A stretch of 64,000 bases of DNA from CAIUMH01 sp963758555 (GTDB taxonomy: Bacteria > Actinomycetota > Acidimicrobiia > Acidimicrobiales > RAAP-2): NCBI GenBank assembly GCA_963758555.1, contig CAVWVW010000003.1:1426001-1490000 (forward strand), read 5' to 3'. A program made the position numbers and the translations under genes. Under the pieces are notes generated by a model. The model did no database searches, was not told the DNA's origin, and was given only the letters and a program-made list of their open reading frames with translations. Shown here in pieces: positions 47,235-57,212 of the stretch (positions are counted from its first letter, which is position 1; every line of letters begins with the position of its first letter).

Positions 47235-47676
47235 TCATGACCGATCAAGATCATCGATGCCACCCTGCTTGTCCAGCCAAGCGTCAATGACTCGCTGGGC
47301 GCACGGCGCAGCACGCACGACAGCCCCCTGCACTCTCTGCTGGTAATTCGAGTATCGGATCGGGTCTGCTGCGACCGCGTGCGTTGCTCTTCGGTTCCAT
47401 CGGATGGGCACCTTGTAGCCCTTGACCCTTGGCGCATTCGTCGTATCCTTCATCACCACACCAAGGCCACGGATCTCTTTCGTCGGCGCGGTCAAGTAAG
47501 CCCAGACAAGATCACCTTCGTGGATCACTTTGAATCCGTTCGAGATACTCCATCTCACCTCCGTGCCCTGAGACGGAAGCCCAGGAAATTGGCATGACTC
47601 CCCTCGACGTTCTCCTCAAACATCCACTTCGACCGCCCGAGATCGGATAGATGAAGTGCTCCACCGTCAGCCCCAT
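47235..47676 (-). CDS. Small EVE/PUA-like domain protein (one or two frameshifts)
   Basis: Starting at ATG 47676 the readable pieces are GLTVEHFIYPISGGRS, then in another frame MFEENVEGSHANFLGFRLR, then WSISNGFKVIHEGDLVWAYLTAPTKEIRGLGVVMKDTT, IRWNRRATHAVAADPIRYSNYQQRVQGAVVRA. The EGD..W.Y......I.G.G.V motif is characteristic of EVE/PUA-like domains that recognise modified bases or nucleotides. About 145 residues. It starts about 40 bases after the vsr stop, so it belongs to the same cassette. The family call is inferred. Confidence 0.5.
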
Positions 47677-47715
47677 CGCACGCGCTGCGCGTGCTCCGGC
47701 CCGTTCACCATCCGT

Positions 47716-48200
47716 CTAACCACCGCATCTTCCATTCGATCCTGCAGCATCCGTCGCGAACTCGTGCTCCCAAACACGCTGGACTTCCAGCCATCGCCAT
47801 GGAGCCGTATGTCAGACTCGAAGTATCGTGCACTTTGCTCCGCTCTGGGCTTCGGCAGTGAGCACGAGAATGCTGCCCTTCGGCGTGGTCCGGCGTGCTC
47901 TGGACAGTCGTGCGAGAAACAAGCGTCGACAAACAAAAGTGATGTGGGCCTTCGCTGGAGGACTCGACGTCCGGCTCTGGCTCCGTAACTGTTCGATCCT
48001 GATGGAGGTGATCTTCTCGGAACCTGAACCCCCGGCTGTGGAAGCGCCTATCGGACGCAGTTGTTTGGTTCTCTGCGTCAGCCCTCTTGTTCGTCCGAGC
48101 GGTCCGAACCCGCCTTGGGCGTGGTCGGATCTGGATTAGGAACGACGAGCCGATCTTCGAAAAAACTCGATGGTCCGGGGAGTCTACGTCCTGCATCATC
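47716..48200 (-). pseudogene. Very-short-patch-repair endonuclease (Vsr), frameshifted
   Basis: Fragments in three frames are diagnostic: RFHSRGFRFREDH (the substrate-binding R-x-x-G-x-R-F/Y-R-x-D-H region), FVDACFSHDCPEHA (canonical V-F-V-D-G-C-F-W-H-G-C-P-E-H, with two substitutions) and QRVWEHEFAT at the C-terminus, where the family ends V-W-E-H-E. Vsr nicks T:G mismatches created by deamination of 5-methylcytosine and accompanies Dcm-type methyltransferases. Here a C5-methyltransferase lies in the same cassette. At least three indels separate the pieces; the N-terminus is uncertain. Stop at 47716 is secure. Confidence 0.75.
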
Positions 48201-50360
48201 TGGAGCTCGACGAGCAGGGCGCGGGCGACGAAAGAAAAGGGGAGGCGGCGGCGGCATCCGGTTCAGATCGAAGCCATTAGTGATATTCTCGGAGATCTCT
48301 TCTTACGAAAGCGCGGTCTAGTGAGACTTGCCGAACTCGTCTTCTAGGCTTCAAGGTCCATGGGGCGCCGGGCCGCCTCGCGGAGAACACAAATGCAGGC
48401 ACACATCCCACTCATAGCACCGGAGCGCCCTCTGTGCCATCTGAACATCGAATAGCGTGCTCTGTGTCACCATTGAGTACCAGTCTTGCCTAGCGTGGGC
48501 ATCTTCCAATCTTTGCTCCGAGCGGGCGCATTCGCTCCCGATCGTGCCGTCGAAGATGCGCACTTCGAGGCCTGCAGCAGTATAATCTGTCGGTCAGAAG
48601 TTGGGCTTTGTCATCATTGATGCATAGAGGGCAGAGACGGCATGGTCTCCCTCGATGCCTGCTTCAGTGAGGACATGGTGCCCGGAGCCGAGAGGCCGAT
48701 GCCTCTGAATTCGAGACCTCGCCCTCGATAGACTAAGTCGATCGGGTCAGAGTCCTTCTACTGCCACAGTCGGCGGGCTCTGTGCCGGCGAAGAAGGCGA
48801 AGAAGATCGATGAAGCAACTCCCCTCATAGTCCGAGGATCGTCCGCCATCGACGGCTGCTCTTGGGCGCTGAACAGTCGGAGTGATCCTCATCGATCACA
48901 TCTCTGTATGCTTTGCCTGGATCATCTGCCGTTGTTCCGCTCAGGACTGATGCCGACGGCCAGAGCGAAGGGGCGTCCAAGTCCGTTCCAACTGGGAGCT
49001 TCTGGAAACCACTCTGGATCGCCCTCCGTGGGGCGCGTTCTCGCGGCGTTCTATCCTGCTTCCACCTCCGCCGGCTGCGGAAGACCACTCTATCGGCGGG
49101 GATCCAGTTATGAGCTTGACGAGGGCGGGAAGGAGCGCTACGAGAGTTTGTGCTCATTATGTTTAATCTGAACATAGCATCATGAATGTTTTGATCTGCC
49201 GGTAACGCCACGTGTCGTCCCACTTAGGGCCCGCCCCTTCACCAGGAGAAACGGTGATCAACCCCTTGATCGACTCTCTGAAGGATTCAGGGGTAATCTC
49301 AAAGCCCTCTGGTCGACTGAAAACACCTGAGCTGATCCTGGGACCGCTGTGGCTAAATCGGAACGGTCCTGAATCCTCCGGTGAGGGACCGGGAATCTTC
49401 TCTGTCATCCACATATGGGTCGGAACCTCGGCGGAACCTGGGAATTCGGTCAGATTCCTCGAAGCTACGCATCGAAGCAGTTCGTGGACGCCCCTGCCTG
49501 GGCCAAGCTGGAGAAGACAGGACTTGCTCCATGATGAGGAAGTCTGAGGGAAACGCCGATGGCATCAGCATCGGGCCTCTGGCAGTTGGCAGCGAAAGCC
49601 AGCGATAGCGATCGGGTCGATCCCTTTTCCGGTCTATAGACTGCTTCTGAGGTCATGTCCACGACACGGCATCTTCCTGACAAGCGCTGCCTCCTTTTTG
49701 ATCGTTCTCGTGCGGTTCGTGGAGCACTGTCTTGTCCGAGCTGGACATCTATTTCTATAGGGTTGAAAGCTGGAGCACTGAACAGCCTGGAGATCGACGA
49801 TGAGTTGTAGGCCATGTCTCCGTTCTGGTTCGTTTGGAGGCGTTCAGAGGTGAGGGGGTTCTGTGGGCGCTGGACGATGAACCGAACTCGGGTCGACGTC
49901 TTGCTCCAAGGAAGCGGACATCCCCAAGATGGTGCTGCTGGATCCAGCTGGAGGCTCCCCAACTGCTCTGCTACTGCTGCTGCGGGAGGGAGGTGGGGGT
50001 CCTTGAGCGTTCCCTGACACCTCCCAGGTAGTCCTCGGATTGCGCAAGGAGTGGTGCCTGGCCTTCTGGGTCAGAAAGAAACTGCGAGAGACACTCCTTG
50101 TGGTCCTACGAAGAGCTTGATATCTTCTTTATCAGCGGCTCTCAGCGAAACGATCCTCGGAGTACATCTTGATGTAGCCGGGCCCTTCAAACTGAAGACT
50201 CGTGCTCGCTGCTGGAAGGGGCGCGTCCATGTCGTAGGAGGTGCCCCCGGCCGCGCGTCGAGGCATACAGCACGTCGGAGCCAGCTCTTTCACGATGAAA
50301 GTCTGGCCTAAGACCTTAGCGGCGATGAAGATCCATGTAATTGGCCTGCTGCTACTTGGC
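48201..50360 (-). other. Undecoded part of the restriction-like cassette
   Basis: About 2.1 kb between the Vsr and Z1 remnants with no frame longer than about 165 codons and no motif I can assign. By analogy with MORC/Z1 cassettes a PD-(D/E)XK nuclease gene should lie here, but no D-(x)n-E-x-K motif could be read with confidence. If indels occur as often as in the neighbouring genes, a real gene would be invisible to eye translation. Confidence 0.3.
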
Positions 50361-51970
50361 GCTGCTCTAAAATCGATCCGCTCCGCTCACATCTTCTGGA
50401 CCTTGAGGGTTGGCAAAAGTGCCAATGACTCCAAGCAGGCAATTGCGATCGATGCCTTCAGACGATCTCCGCCTCGGCCAAGTCGCCTCTAGCCCTTGCG
50501 ACTCGGGGCTCGGACGTCGAGCATAGGGTCGTGGGGCTGGAGCTCTCTCCCAGATTTCGAAGAGATCTGCTCTGCTGTAATATCCGTCGTTTCGGTCCTG
50601 GACCTTCTCGATCTGTTCAGCAGCGGCGTTCATCGACTCGTGCTGCGCTCGATGCCGGGCGGGGTCTGCAGGGGTCTGGGGTGGACGAGCATGCTGATCG
50701 GACGCGTGTTGATGGGGCTCGTTTCTGCCTCGACGAGGCTGGCCGTCATCAAAAAGGTTGTGAGTCGGTGCTGAAGCGATGGCGAGGGGACGTGCCCTCG
50801 CGGGTCAAGGCGGGCTACGTCCTCGGGTGGAACGAACCTGATGAAAGAATCCTCTCGATCCTCGAAGAGGATCTCGGCCTTCGACGTCCTCGCTCCCTGG
50901 TTCGAGGAAGACCGTGCTGATCTGGCTCTACGCCAGCGGGGGTTGGAGCTTATTCTGGACAAGGAGCGTCTGGGGCGTCGGGAGCCTCAGGGACGGAAAG
51001 ATGGTGGCGAAGTTCTCTTGTGAGCTTTCTCCGATCAGCTCGTTCAGCGAAAGAATGGTCTGCTGCGGTCCTTGATGGAGACGTCCGGCCTGAGCCCTGT
51101 ACTCCTTCGTCATCGAATACTTAATGAACCTTCTGTTCTAGCTTCTCTCCTGCCTCTTGTGGAGCCCTTCGGAGGATCTTCTCCACGAGTCGGAGGAGGT
51201 CTGGTCCTCTGGCTTTTAGGGCAGGCGACGACGAAACGCCATTTCGGTCGGCGGTCGGGCGGGCATGTCGAGTACGTCAAGCAGGCCCCTTGTGACATCT
51301 GTGGTCGAGTCAGTCGTCGTTCCGATGAAGCCGTCATTGCTCAGCCTCGGTCTTTGTCCTCGATCTTCTACTTTCTCCCGGACATCCTGATTGACCTGCT
51401 GGGTGAGGGCCCTCTGCTCCGCCGTCAGGACGACGAAACAGATCATCCCGGCATGAAGCGCAGGGCGGCGATCGTGAGTGCTATCTTCGTCGCTCTTACT
51501 TGCTTTGCATCTTTCCGACGAGAAGCATGGTTTCTGACCCTTGCGATCTTCCCCGTAGTCGATGGCGACAGTTCACAGGAACTTGTCAGCGATCTGCGAA
51601 GAGGGCTTCTGTGCGTCGGGTAGGGCTTTATCCCTTTTTTTTCCGTCGGAGCGAAGGAAATCGAGGACGGTTCATCGTACTGGGCTGTCTGTGATCGGGG
51701 CGGGACACCGGTCTGCTCGACGATCCAGCGGGTTGGTCGAAAACGCCCTGTCAAATGCTCAGTCATCTGATGATCCTCTCAGCGTCGGAGAGCTGAGGCT
51801 GGCTGTCTAAGGGCGCTGATCGAAGACCTTCATGATCCGGCGGCTCTGTAACGGGAAGCCCCTGCCTCCACCCCCATCCTGAGCGAGGATCGATGCCGCA
51901 AGAAGTCTGGAGGACGGGCTCGATGCGGAACACTGTGGAAGAAGTCGAGCGGCTCTCCATGAAGTGAATC
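50361..51970 (-). pseudogene. Z1-domain P-loop (helicase-like) protein, heavily frameshifted
   Basis: Near 51500-51528 the minus strand reads MLLVGKMQS, then (after an indel) ATKIALTIAALRF, then FVVLTAEQRALTQQVNQDVRE. This reproduces the Z1 layout G-x-x-Q-S-G-K-T, helix, V-V-L-T-x-x-x-x-A-L-x-x-Q, with Gly-Lys-Thr itself damaged by the indel. Downstream (50850-50960) REDSFIRFVPPEDVARL and ITFLMTASLVEAE-like sequence fits the middle of Z1 proteins. Boundaries are approximate. Z1 proteins are superfamily II-like ATPases found with GHKL/MORC ATPases and C5-methyltransferases. Identification rests on two short regions, so it is tentative. Confidence 0.45.
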
Positions 51971-52030
51971 CTGGCATGGAATTCACCTTGATCAGGAAAG
52001 GTGAAGTTTTTTTAATGGGAACTCTTTCGG

Positions 52031-53383
52031 CTACGAGACGATTCTCTGGTCGAGGTCTTCTTTATCGTTGAGAACGAGTACAGGCGTTCGGTCCTCATCC
52101 GCGGGAGGAAATCGAGCGACCTGGAATGTCAATCGTCAGGTCTCTTTTTCCTCGGCGAGGACCCGGGCCCCTGGGTCGGGTGACACCAGAATCTCTTCGG
52201 CGTCCTGCATTCGACCGAGCGGAACTCGTCGACGGAAGATGACCCAGGTTGATCTCAGCCAGGGACTCAGCGACGGAGGCGAGAGCGTTTTCGATTTCCT
52301 TCTTCGTGTTGGTCGCCTTCGACCGCTTTCGGTACATCTTCGCCATCTTCACGAGCGGCAATGGCTCAGAGTCGATCGCCACCAAGAGCATCTCGGCGAA
52401 GTGATCTCGCTCGTCCTCGGTCCACTCAAGCCCGTCCTTCTTCGAGGTGACCGGAAACGCCGACATGTCGAGTTCTCCCATCAGTCGCTGCGAGACGTAG
52501 CTGTTCGATCGCCCATAAATCGCGTCAGGGCGAAGTGAGCCGTTTGCGCTGTCCGCCCCCCGCCCCGGCCCCGACGATGGCCTTTCCCTTCCAACTGAGA
52601 ACGAGCCCCGCGTCGGCGGTGTCACCTCGATCCAGAAGCCAAACGAGACCCTCGATCCTCTTACCTGCGAGATCGACCTCGATGGTCTTCTCCCATCGGT
52701 ACGTGGTCGACCGAGATCATCCCAACGGGGCGCCACAAGGACCTCATGTGACGGCGGCTGGAGGGCCTTTTCCCGACAACAAGAGTCAGTTCGCCCGAGG
52801 CAAGGTCTCTCCGATAGATGCCGGACAGGAATCGTGGACCTTCCCAAGCGTTCGCCCCACTGGGACCGATCGCTCCGGCCAAAGGTCCGAGATCGTCACC
52901 GTCGTTCCGTGCCGCCCAGGAGAAGCTTTGGACCGTCGGTGTGTACTGCGATTGATACCTCACCAGCCGAGGCAGATCGATGTCGACGCAGATCGACTGC
53001 TCCTCACCCGCAGGAAACGTCTCGATTTGGAGGCGAGAGCCAAACCAGAGCTCGCCGTCTTCAGCCCCATCCCAAACTGGTTGAGATCGGACCTGTCCGG
53101 AGGGGGACTGCCGGCGATGAGCGCCCCGTGCAGTCGCTCAAGCCTGATGCCCTCTGCGCTGTCAGAGACAATGACAGAGTCGTCATCTTGGCCAAAGGAG
53201 ACCTCCACCCTGAGGTTGCTTCCGGCGCTGAGGCGTCCGCTGCGAAGGCCAACCGATGGCTTGAGACCGAGTTATCAACGAGCTCTCCTAGGGCCTACCA
53301 CGTCTCATAGCCGTGGTGCCTGTACGTGAGAAGGCTCTCAATGCCAGGTCGGATGTCAAATCGGCTATGAGCACAAGTGTCAT
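52031..53383 (-). pseudogene. MORC/MutL-like GHKL ATPase of a restriction-modification system, frameshifted
   Basis: Starting near ATG 53383: DIRPGIESLLT.RHHGYETW, an in-frame amber, ALGELVDNSV (the N-box), AFAADASA, VEVSFGQDDDSVIVSDSAEGIRLERLHGALIAG (G1 box), DLNQFGMGLKTAS (G2 box). A transducer-like region with FLSGIYRRDLASGELTLVVGK follows, then DAIYGRSNSYVSQRLMGELDMSAFPVTSKKDGLEW, EPLPLVKMAKMYRKRSKATNTKKE and a C-terminus VARFPPADEDRTPVLVLNDKED. This is the prokaryotic MORC-like ATPase (GHKL plus S5 domains) known from R-M loci. At least five indels. Rejoined about 450 residues. Confidence 0.7.
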
Positions 53384-53700
53384 CGCCTCCCAGGGACAGC
53401 CTCTCTACGGCTTCCTTCACGCCAACAAGTCCCTCAAGCGTGAAGGTGTCCCGCCGCCGGACCCTGCCGCCTTTGAATCACAAGATGAATCCCATGTCAG
53501 CCGTGCCGCCTCGACTATCTTGGCGGCTGCTGCTGGTTCGGTCGTTGCTCCGGCTAGATCGACTTGGAGCGCCGAACCGACCGCCTCGATGAACTCTCGA
53601 GTCTCCGGCTTCCGTTTCCCAGCGGAAAAGGACCGATGTCCAACGCTTCACAGATGTCATCGACGACGGCCTGTTTCGTCAATCCTCCGACTGCCTTCAT
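53384..53700 (-). CDS. Small hypothetical protein between methyltransferase and ATPase (frameshifted)
   Basis: From ATG 53700: KAVGGLTKQAVVDDICEALDIGPFPLGNGSR, then in another frame EFIEAVGSALQVDLAGATTEPAAAAKIVEAARLTWDSS, then LEGLVGVKEAVERLSLGG, running into the start of the ATPase gene. About 105 residues, helical, unrecognised. Its position between the two enzymes suggests it belongs to the system, possibly as regulator or subunit. Confidence 0.4.
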
Positions 53701-53784
53701 GCTGCGAGGCTATGCAGGTGTGGGGCCGCACGCCATACGAATTCAACTCTCCTGAGGATCATGTGCCCGATAGAGCCTCAGCAC

Positions 53785-55137
53785 TTATCGGGATTGTACG
53801 GCGAGGTCATGACAGCATGGACGAGGTCCGGGTAGTTGTCTTGCTCGCAGGATCTCCTCGTCTCGCTCGACGTGTGCGTGGAGCACGTGCCATACGGCTC
53901 CCACGGAGACAGCCGCCTCCGAGTTGCGGAAGGTCTCATACGTCGGTCTGGTCCCCGAAGTCAAACCAATCGGGAAGGCCCTGCAGTCGCGCTGCCTTCC
54001 GCGGGGACAGCCGACGCCTTCGAGGTCCAACAATGCTCGTTTGAGTGATAGCGACGAGCGTTGGGAGGTAAGTAGGTGCCTCGGCCCGAACACCGGACGG
54101 CTCACAGATGCAGAACCGCCGTCCCAAGAGCCAGGGGGTCTCTCTCAGCCTGCCACTCGAACTTCCTCCTCTGAGGCGGGAAAGTCCCTCGTAGTGAAGA
54201 CCCCCACCTCTGAGCCCACCGGTCAAGCACTTCGTGGTGAGATGCATAGAACTCAGCGTCGTCGACGACGAAGTTCGCCTTCCAATCCGGCAGCCTCTCA
54301 AAGCCCGACTCCAGACCCCTCCCGGCAGGGTCCAATCGTCCGCCCAGATCGGAAACCCAGGAGTCTTCCCCGGCCTCGGCCGCCACATTTTGCGGATTAT
54401 CTTCACGAACTCGTCCCGACGTGTGATTCTCAGTGGATCCCGCTTCGCTCAGCTCACATCCGAGAACATCTTGATCATCATCCAGGGGAAGGTCGCCCTC
54501 GAGTTCCCATCTGTGAGGATCCCGATCCTGCCACCGGCTCCAGGATAGAAGCTGGCTGGACATCGATATCGGGTCTCTTGCCCTCTTGGGAGCCGACTCG
54601 CCGTAATGAAGACTCGCTCGCTAAAAACGCTTGCCGGCCACCGCCTCGGTCGGGTGGTAACAGGTGTGGTGAGAAGATGGCAGGGTCGTCCGAGACTTGG
54701 GACCCCTCATCACGCAGCGCGTCGACGACGACCTGCCACTCGTGTCGATGCCGTGGACCTGCAAGGTTCCGCACATTCTCGAGCAGCACTACCGCCGGTC
54801 GTCTGCGTTCGATGATCTGAAGGATGTTCCAGTAGAGGGTCTACCCGCTTCTTACCCGATCCATCCCTCGCTGCGCCCCACTCTTCGAGAACGGTTGACA
54901 GGGGAATCGAGCGCAGAGCACATCGTGGTCCGGCACGGTGACGTCATCTTCATTTGCGTCGACCGTGATGTCTCCTAGCGGGTCGACGACCCTATCGTGC
55001 TCATAGACAGCGGCTGCCTTGGGATTTGGCCTCCACCGGGCATATGTGCAACTCCCCTCCCATCGCGGCGAGGCCCGTGTGGGGAACCCGCCGATGCCAG
55101 CGAAGAGATCGACAAATGGAAAGGGGGGGTTAGGCAC
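53785..55137 (-). pseudogene. DNA (cytosine-5-)-methyltransferase (Dcm-type), frameshifted
   Basis: GTG 55137 follows GAGAAGG. The ordered motifs of C5-methyltransferases can be read across five or more frames: motif I FVDLFAGIGGF, motif IV FPCQPFSKSGAQRG (catalytic Cys in P-C-Q), motif VI LLENVRNLAGP, SPHLLPP, then KANFVVDDAEFYASHHEVLD, motif IX-X PTYLPTLVAITQTSIVGPRRRRLSPRKAARLQGLPDWFDFGDQTDV, and VSVGAVWHVLHAHVERDEEILRA. Rejoined about 440 residues. It would methylate cytosine to 5-methylcytosine in a specific sequence and protect host DNA. Not functional as assembled. Confidence 0.8.
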
Positions 55138-55515
55138 CTTCTCAACTTATCTTGAGGGTGTGTCCGCACCTGATGATGCACTCACCTGGTGTTCGACCAA
55201 GCACTCCCGACCATCCCCGTTGGAATGACTCTATCTACTCATCAGAGGTCGAGGCGCGAGATCGTGCCACCTAGTAGTCGATACACGAACCCTCGAGGTT
55301 AAGGAAGTACCAAGGTTTCGATCCGGAGGCCAAATCCGAATTCAATGGCAGACTAAATAAGGGCCTCCCTATTGGAATTGATCAAACTCCGTCCCCAAAC
55401 CAGTCACAACTCACAGAGAATTCCAGTCGCACAGATCGCGTAGCCGCCCCGGCCATTCACACGGCGTACCGAATTGAGGACTTATCCGACCCCTTACATC
55501 GGTTAATTTAACTTC
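55138..55515. other. Divergent promoter region without a gene
   Basis: About 380 AT-richer bases between the methyltransferase start (minus strand) and the DUF4365 start (plus strand). It should hold both promoters. No tRNA or clear repeat was seen. Confidence 0.4.
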
Positions 55516-55944
55516 GTGACCGCAATCCAGGGGACGAGTAGCACAAATTCTGTGACACCCACGCTGCCGGACAATGGCAGGAAAGCCCGCTACGGCGTGT
55601 CCTATCTAAGAAACATTTGTGCTCAAGCTGGATTTGGCATGACGGAGAATTCCCCCGATGAAGACGTCCTTGCGGTTGATTGCGAGATTCAATACCAAGA
55701 GGCTTCTGTGAGAGTTCAAGTCAAATGTACGAGCGGTCTCACCATCAGCGGGCATACAAAGAGTAGTCCTATAACTGAAACTTGGGTGGGGCAGTGGCAT
55801 AAGTCGCATGTCCCAGTTTATTTGGTGATAGTAGTCGTGCCCGATGACGCGATGTCTTGGATTGAACATCCAGTCGATGGCACAATGCATCAGACCGCAG
55901 CATTTTGGAAACGCGTGGATCGAGATCCGAGCTGCCATCCATAA
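55516..55944 (+). CDS. DUF4365 domain protein (predicted PD-(D/E)XK-type nuclease fold)
   Basis: 142 residues, GTG start. KARYGVSYLRNICAQAGFGMTENSPDEDVLAVDCEIQYQEASVRVQVKCTSG shows the DUF4365 pattern: a G-x-x-x-x-R helix, then D...D and Q-V-K-C, corresponding to the D-(x)n-Q-x-K core of restriction-like nucleases. WVGQWHKSHVPVYLVIVVVPD and WIEHPVD complete the domain. The frame is intact despite the broken cassette next door. It overlaps the following gene by about 40 bases. Confidence 0.75.
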   Translation: MTAIQGTSSTNSVTPTLPDNGRKARYGVSYLRNICAQAGFGMTENSPDEDVLAVDCEIQYQEASVRVQVKCTSGLTISGHTKSSPITETWVGQWHKSHVPVYLVIVVVPDDAMSWIEHPVDGTMHQTAAFWKRVDRDPSCHP

Positions 55945-57212
55945 CTATTCCAAGGAATGATCGACTCACGGCAGACACCCTGCTGACTTGGCATAGCGAC
56001 CTCATATCAGGTTATACCTCAGGTAGCCACGTGAGTGCCTCAAGCAAGAAGGCCGACAATGTACGGCTGTACCTTCGAAAGAACGGCTGGATCCCTGAAG
56101 AATCAGGTATTTCAGGAGATCTTTGGCGATCAACTTCCGACTTAGATGGAGATCCAGTTCTCGCCGTTCCATCTGAGATTGAAGTGAACACGACTGAGTG
56201 GCGAAGTGTTGTATCGCGTTTAGCAGCATTAGAAAGGAGGTCTATAGAGGAGATCAATTTTGATCTCGAGCATCCGTTCGTAGATGTCACTCGATTTAGG
56301 GCTGCAAATGAATTTGTGATCAATAAATCTATTCCATTAATTGCTGGCGTTGAACTGGTCTCAACTGCATTTAAGTTGCTTCGTGCAAGTGCAACTACCG
56401 CACGAGCCACGCGGGCTCAAATTGGGAGCAATTATTCAAAAATTGGAGATGAAATCACTAAGCAAGCGCGGCTAGGTCACAGTGAGCATGGATCTTATAT
56501 TCTGCCTGTTCTCATGCCACTTTCTGTCGAAGAGACTGATAACACAGGCGAATTCTGGGAGGAACAGCCGGATGTGGTTGGACGAGTCGGGCTTGAATCG
56601 CCCGAGCGACGGGTCACGCGGACAATGGCTCAAGCGCTCACAGCAATCTCGAATATTATTGTGGAGCCAGCTAGAGAACCAACTGGCGCTGACATGATCC
56701 CTCTCGTTGCGTCCGGGGTCAGTCGTGAGCTCGTCGTGGCCGTCGAACAAGTTCTGAAGAGCAAGACTGTTGCAAATTTTGAGACGACATTTGTTTGGGC
56801 CTCGGGCCTCACGGCGCCAGCAGGTATCCCTAAGAGTGTGTCAGTTCCTTCGGATGCTTCGGATCTCTTAGAGAAGACCGCAAGGTTGTTACGGATTCCG
56901 CGTGGGAACCAGAACGAAAGCGTTACGGGTCCTCTGGTCCAAGTCAGACATGTCCCTGGCGACACGTTCGGCGAGGTCGCACTCCAGACAATTCGAAGTG
57001 GACGCCAAGCGGAGGTTCGGGTACGGGTAAGTGAGAATCGGATCGATGAAGTACTCGAATGGATGAAGACTTCGAGAACGGTTGTCGTAGAAGGCCAGTT
57101 GATACGAGACCCTGGGCGACCTCTAAAGATTGATCGGCCAATTCGCATATTCCCCCTAGATGAGAGTTTCCTCTTCCATAGTGAGGGGTCTTCTGCTCCC
57201 GGAGACGTTTGA
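55905..57212 (+). CDS. Unrecognised 435-residue partner of the DUF4365 protein
   Basis: The frame is open from a TTG at 55905; the true start may be later, because the first 20 residues lie within the DUF4365 overlap. The middle (EVNTTEWRSVVSRLAALERRSIEEINFDLEHPFVDVTRFRAANE) is helical and the rest alternates strands and helices. A compact C-terminal module (VQVRHVPGDTFGEVALQTIRSGRQAEVRVRVSENRIDEVLEWMKTSRTVVVEGQLIRDPGRPLKIDRP) looks like a small beta-barrel. No known family or motif. No transmembrane segment. The overlap with DUF4365 implies a two-protein unit. Confidence 0.6.
   Translation: METRGSRSELPSITIPRNDRLTADTLLTWHSDLISGYTSGSHVSASSKKADNVRLYLRKNGWIPEESGISGDLWRSTSDLDGDPVLAVPSEIEVNTTEWRSVVSRLAALERRSIEEINFDLEHPFVDVTRFRAANEFVINKSIPLIAGVELVSTAFKLLRASATTARATRAQIGSNYSKIGDEITKQARLGHSEHGSYILPVLMPLSVEETDNTGEFWEEQPDVVGRVGLESPERRVTRTMAQALTAISNIIVEPAREPTGADMIPLVASGVSRELVVAVEQVLKSKTVANFETTFVWASGLTAPAGIPKSVSVPSDASDLLEKTARLLRIPRGNQNESVTGPLVQVRHVPGDTFGEVALQTIRSGRQAEVRVRVSENRIDEVLEWMKTSRTVVVEGQLIRDPGRPLKIDRPIRIFPLDESFLFHSEGSSAPGDV

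Noticed and set aside
48201..50360. PD-(D/E)XK nuclease or AIPR gene expected between Z1 and Vsr
   Set aside because: No catalytic motif could be read in any frame; the expectation comes only from gene order in known systems.
51072..51623. 183-codon plus-strand open frame in the restriction-like cassette
   Set aside because: Lies antisense to the Z1-like P-loop pieces, which fit a known layout, and itself has no recognisable motif.
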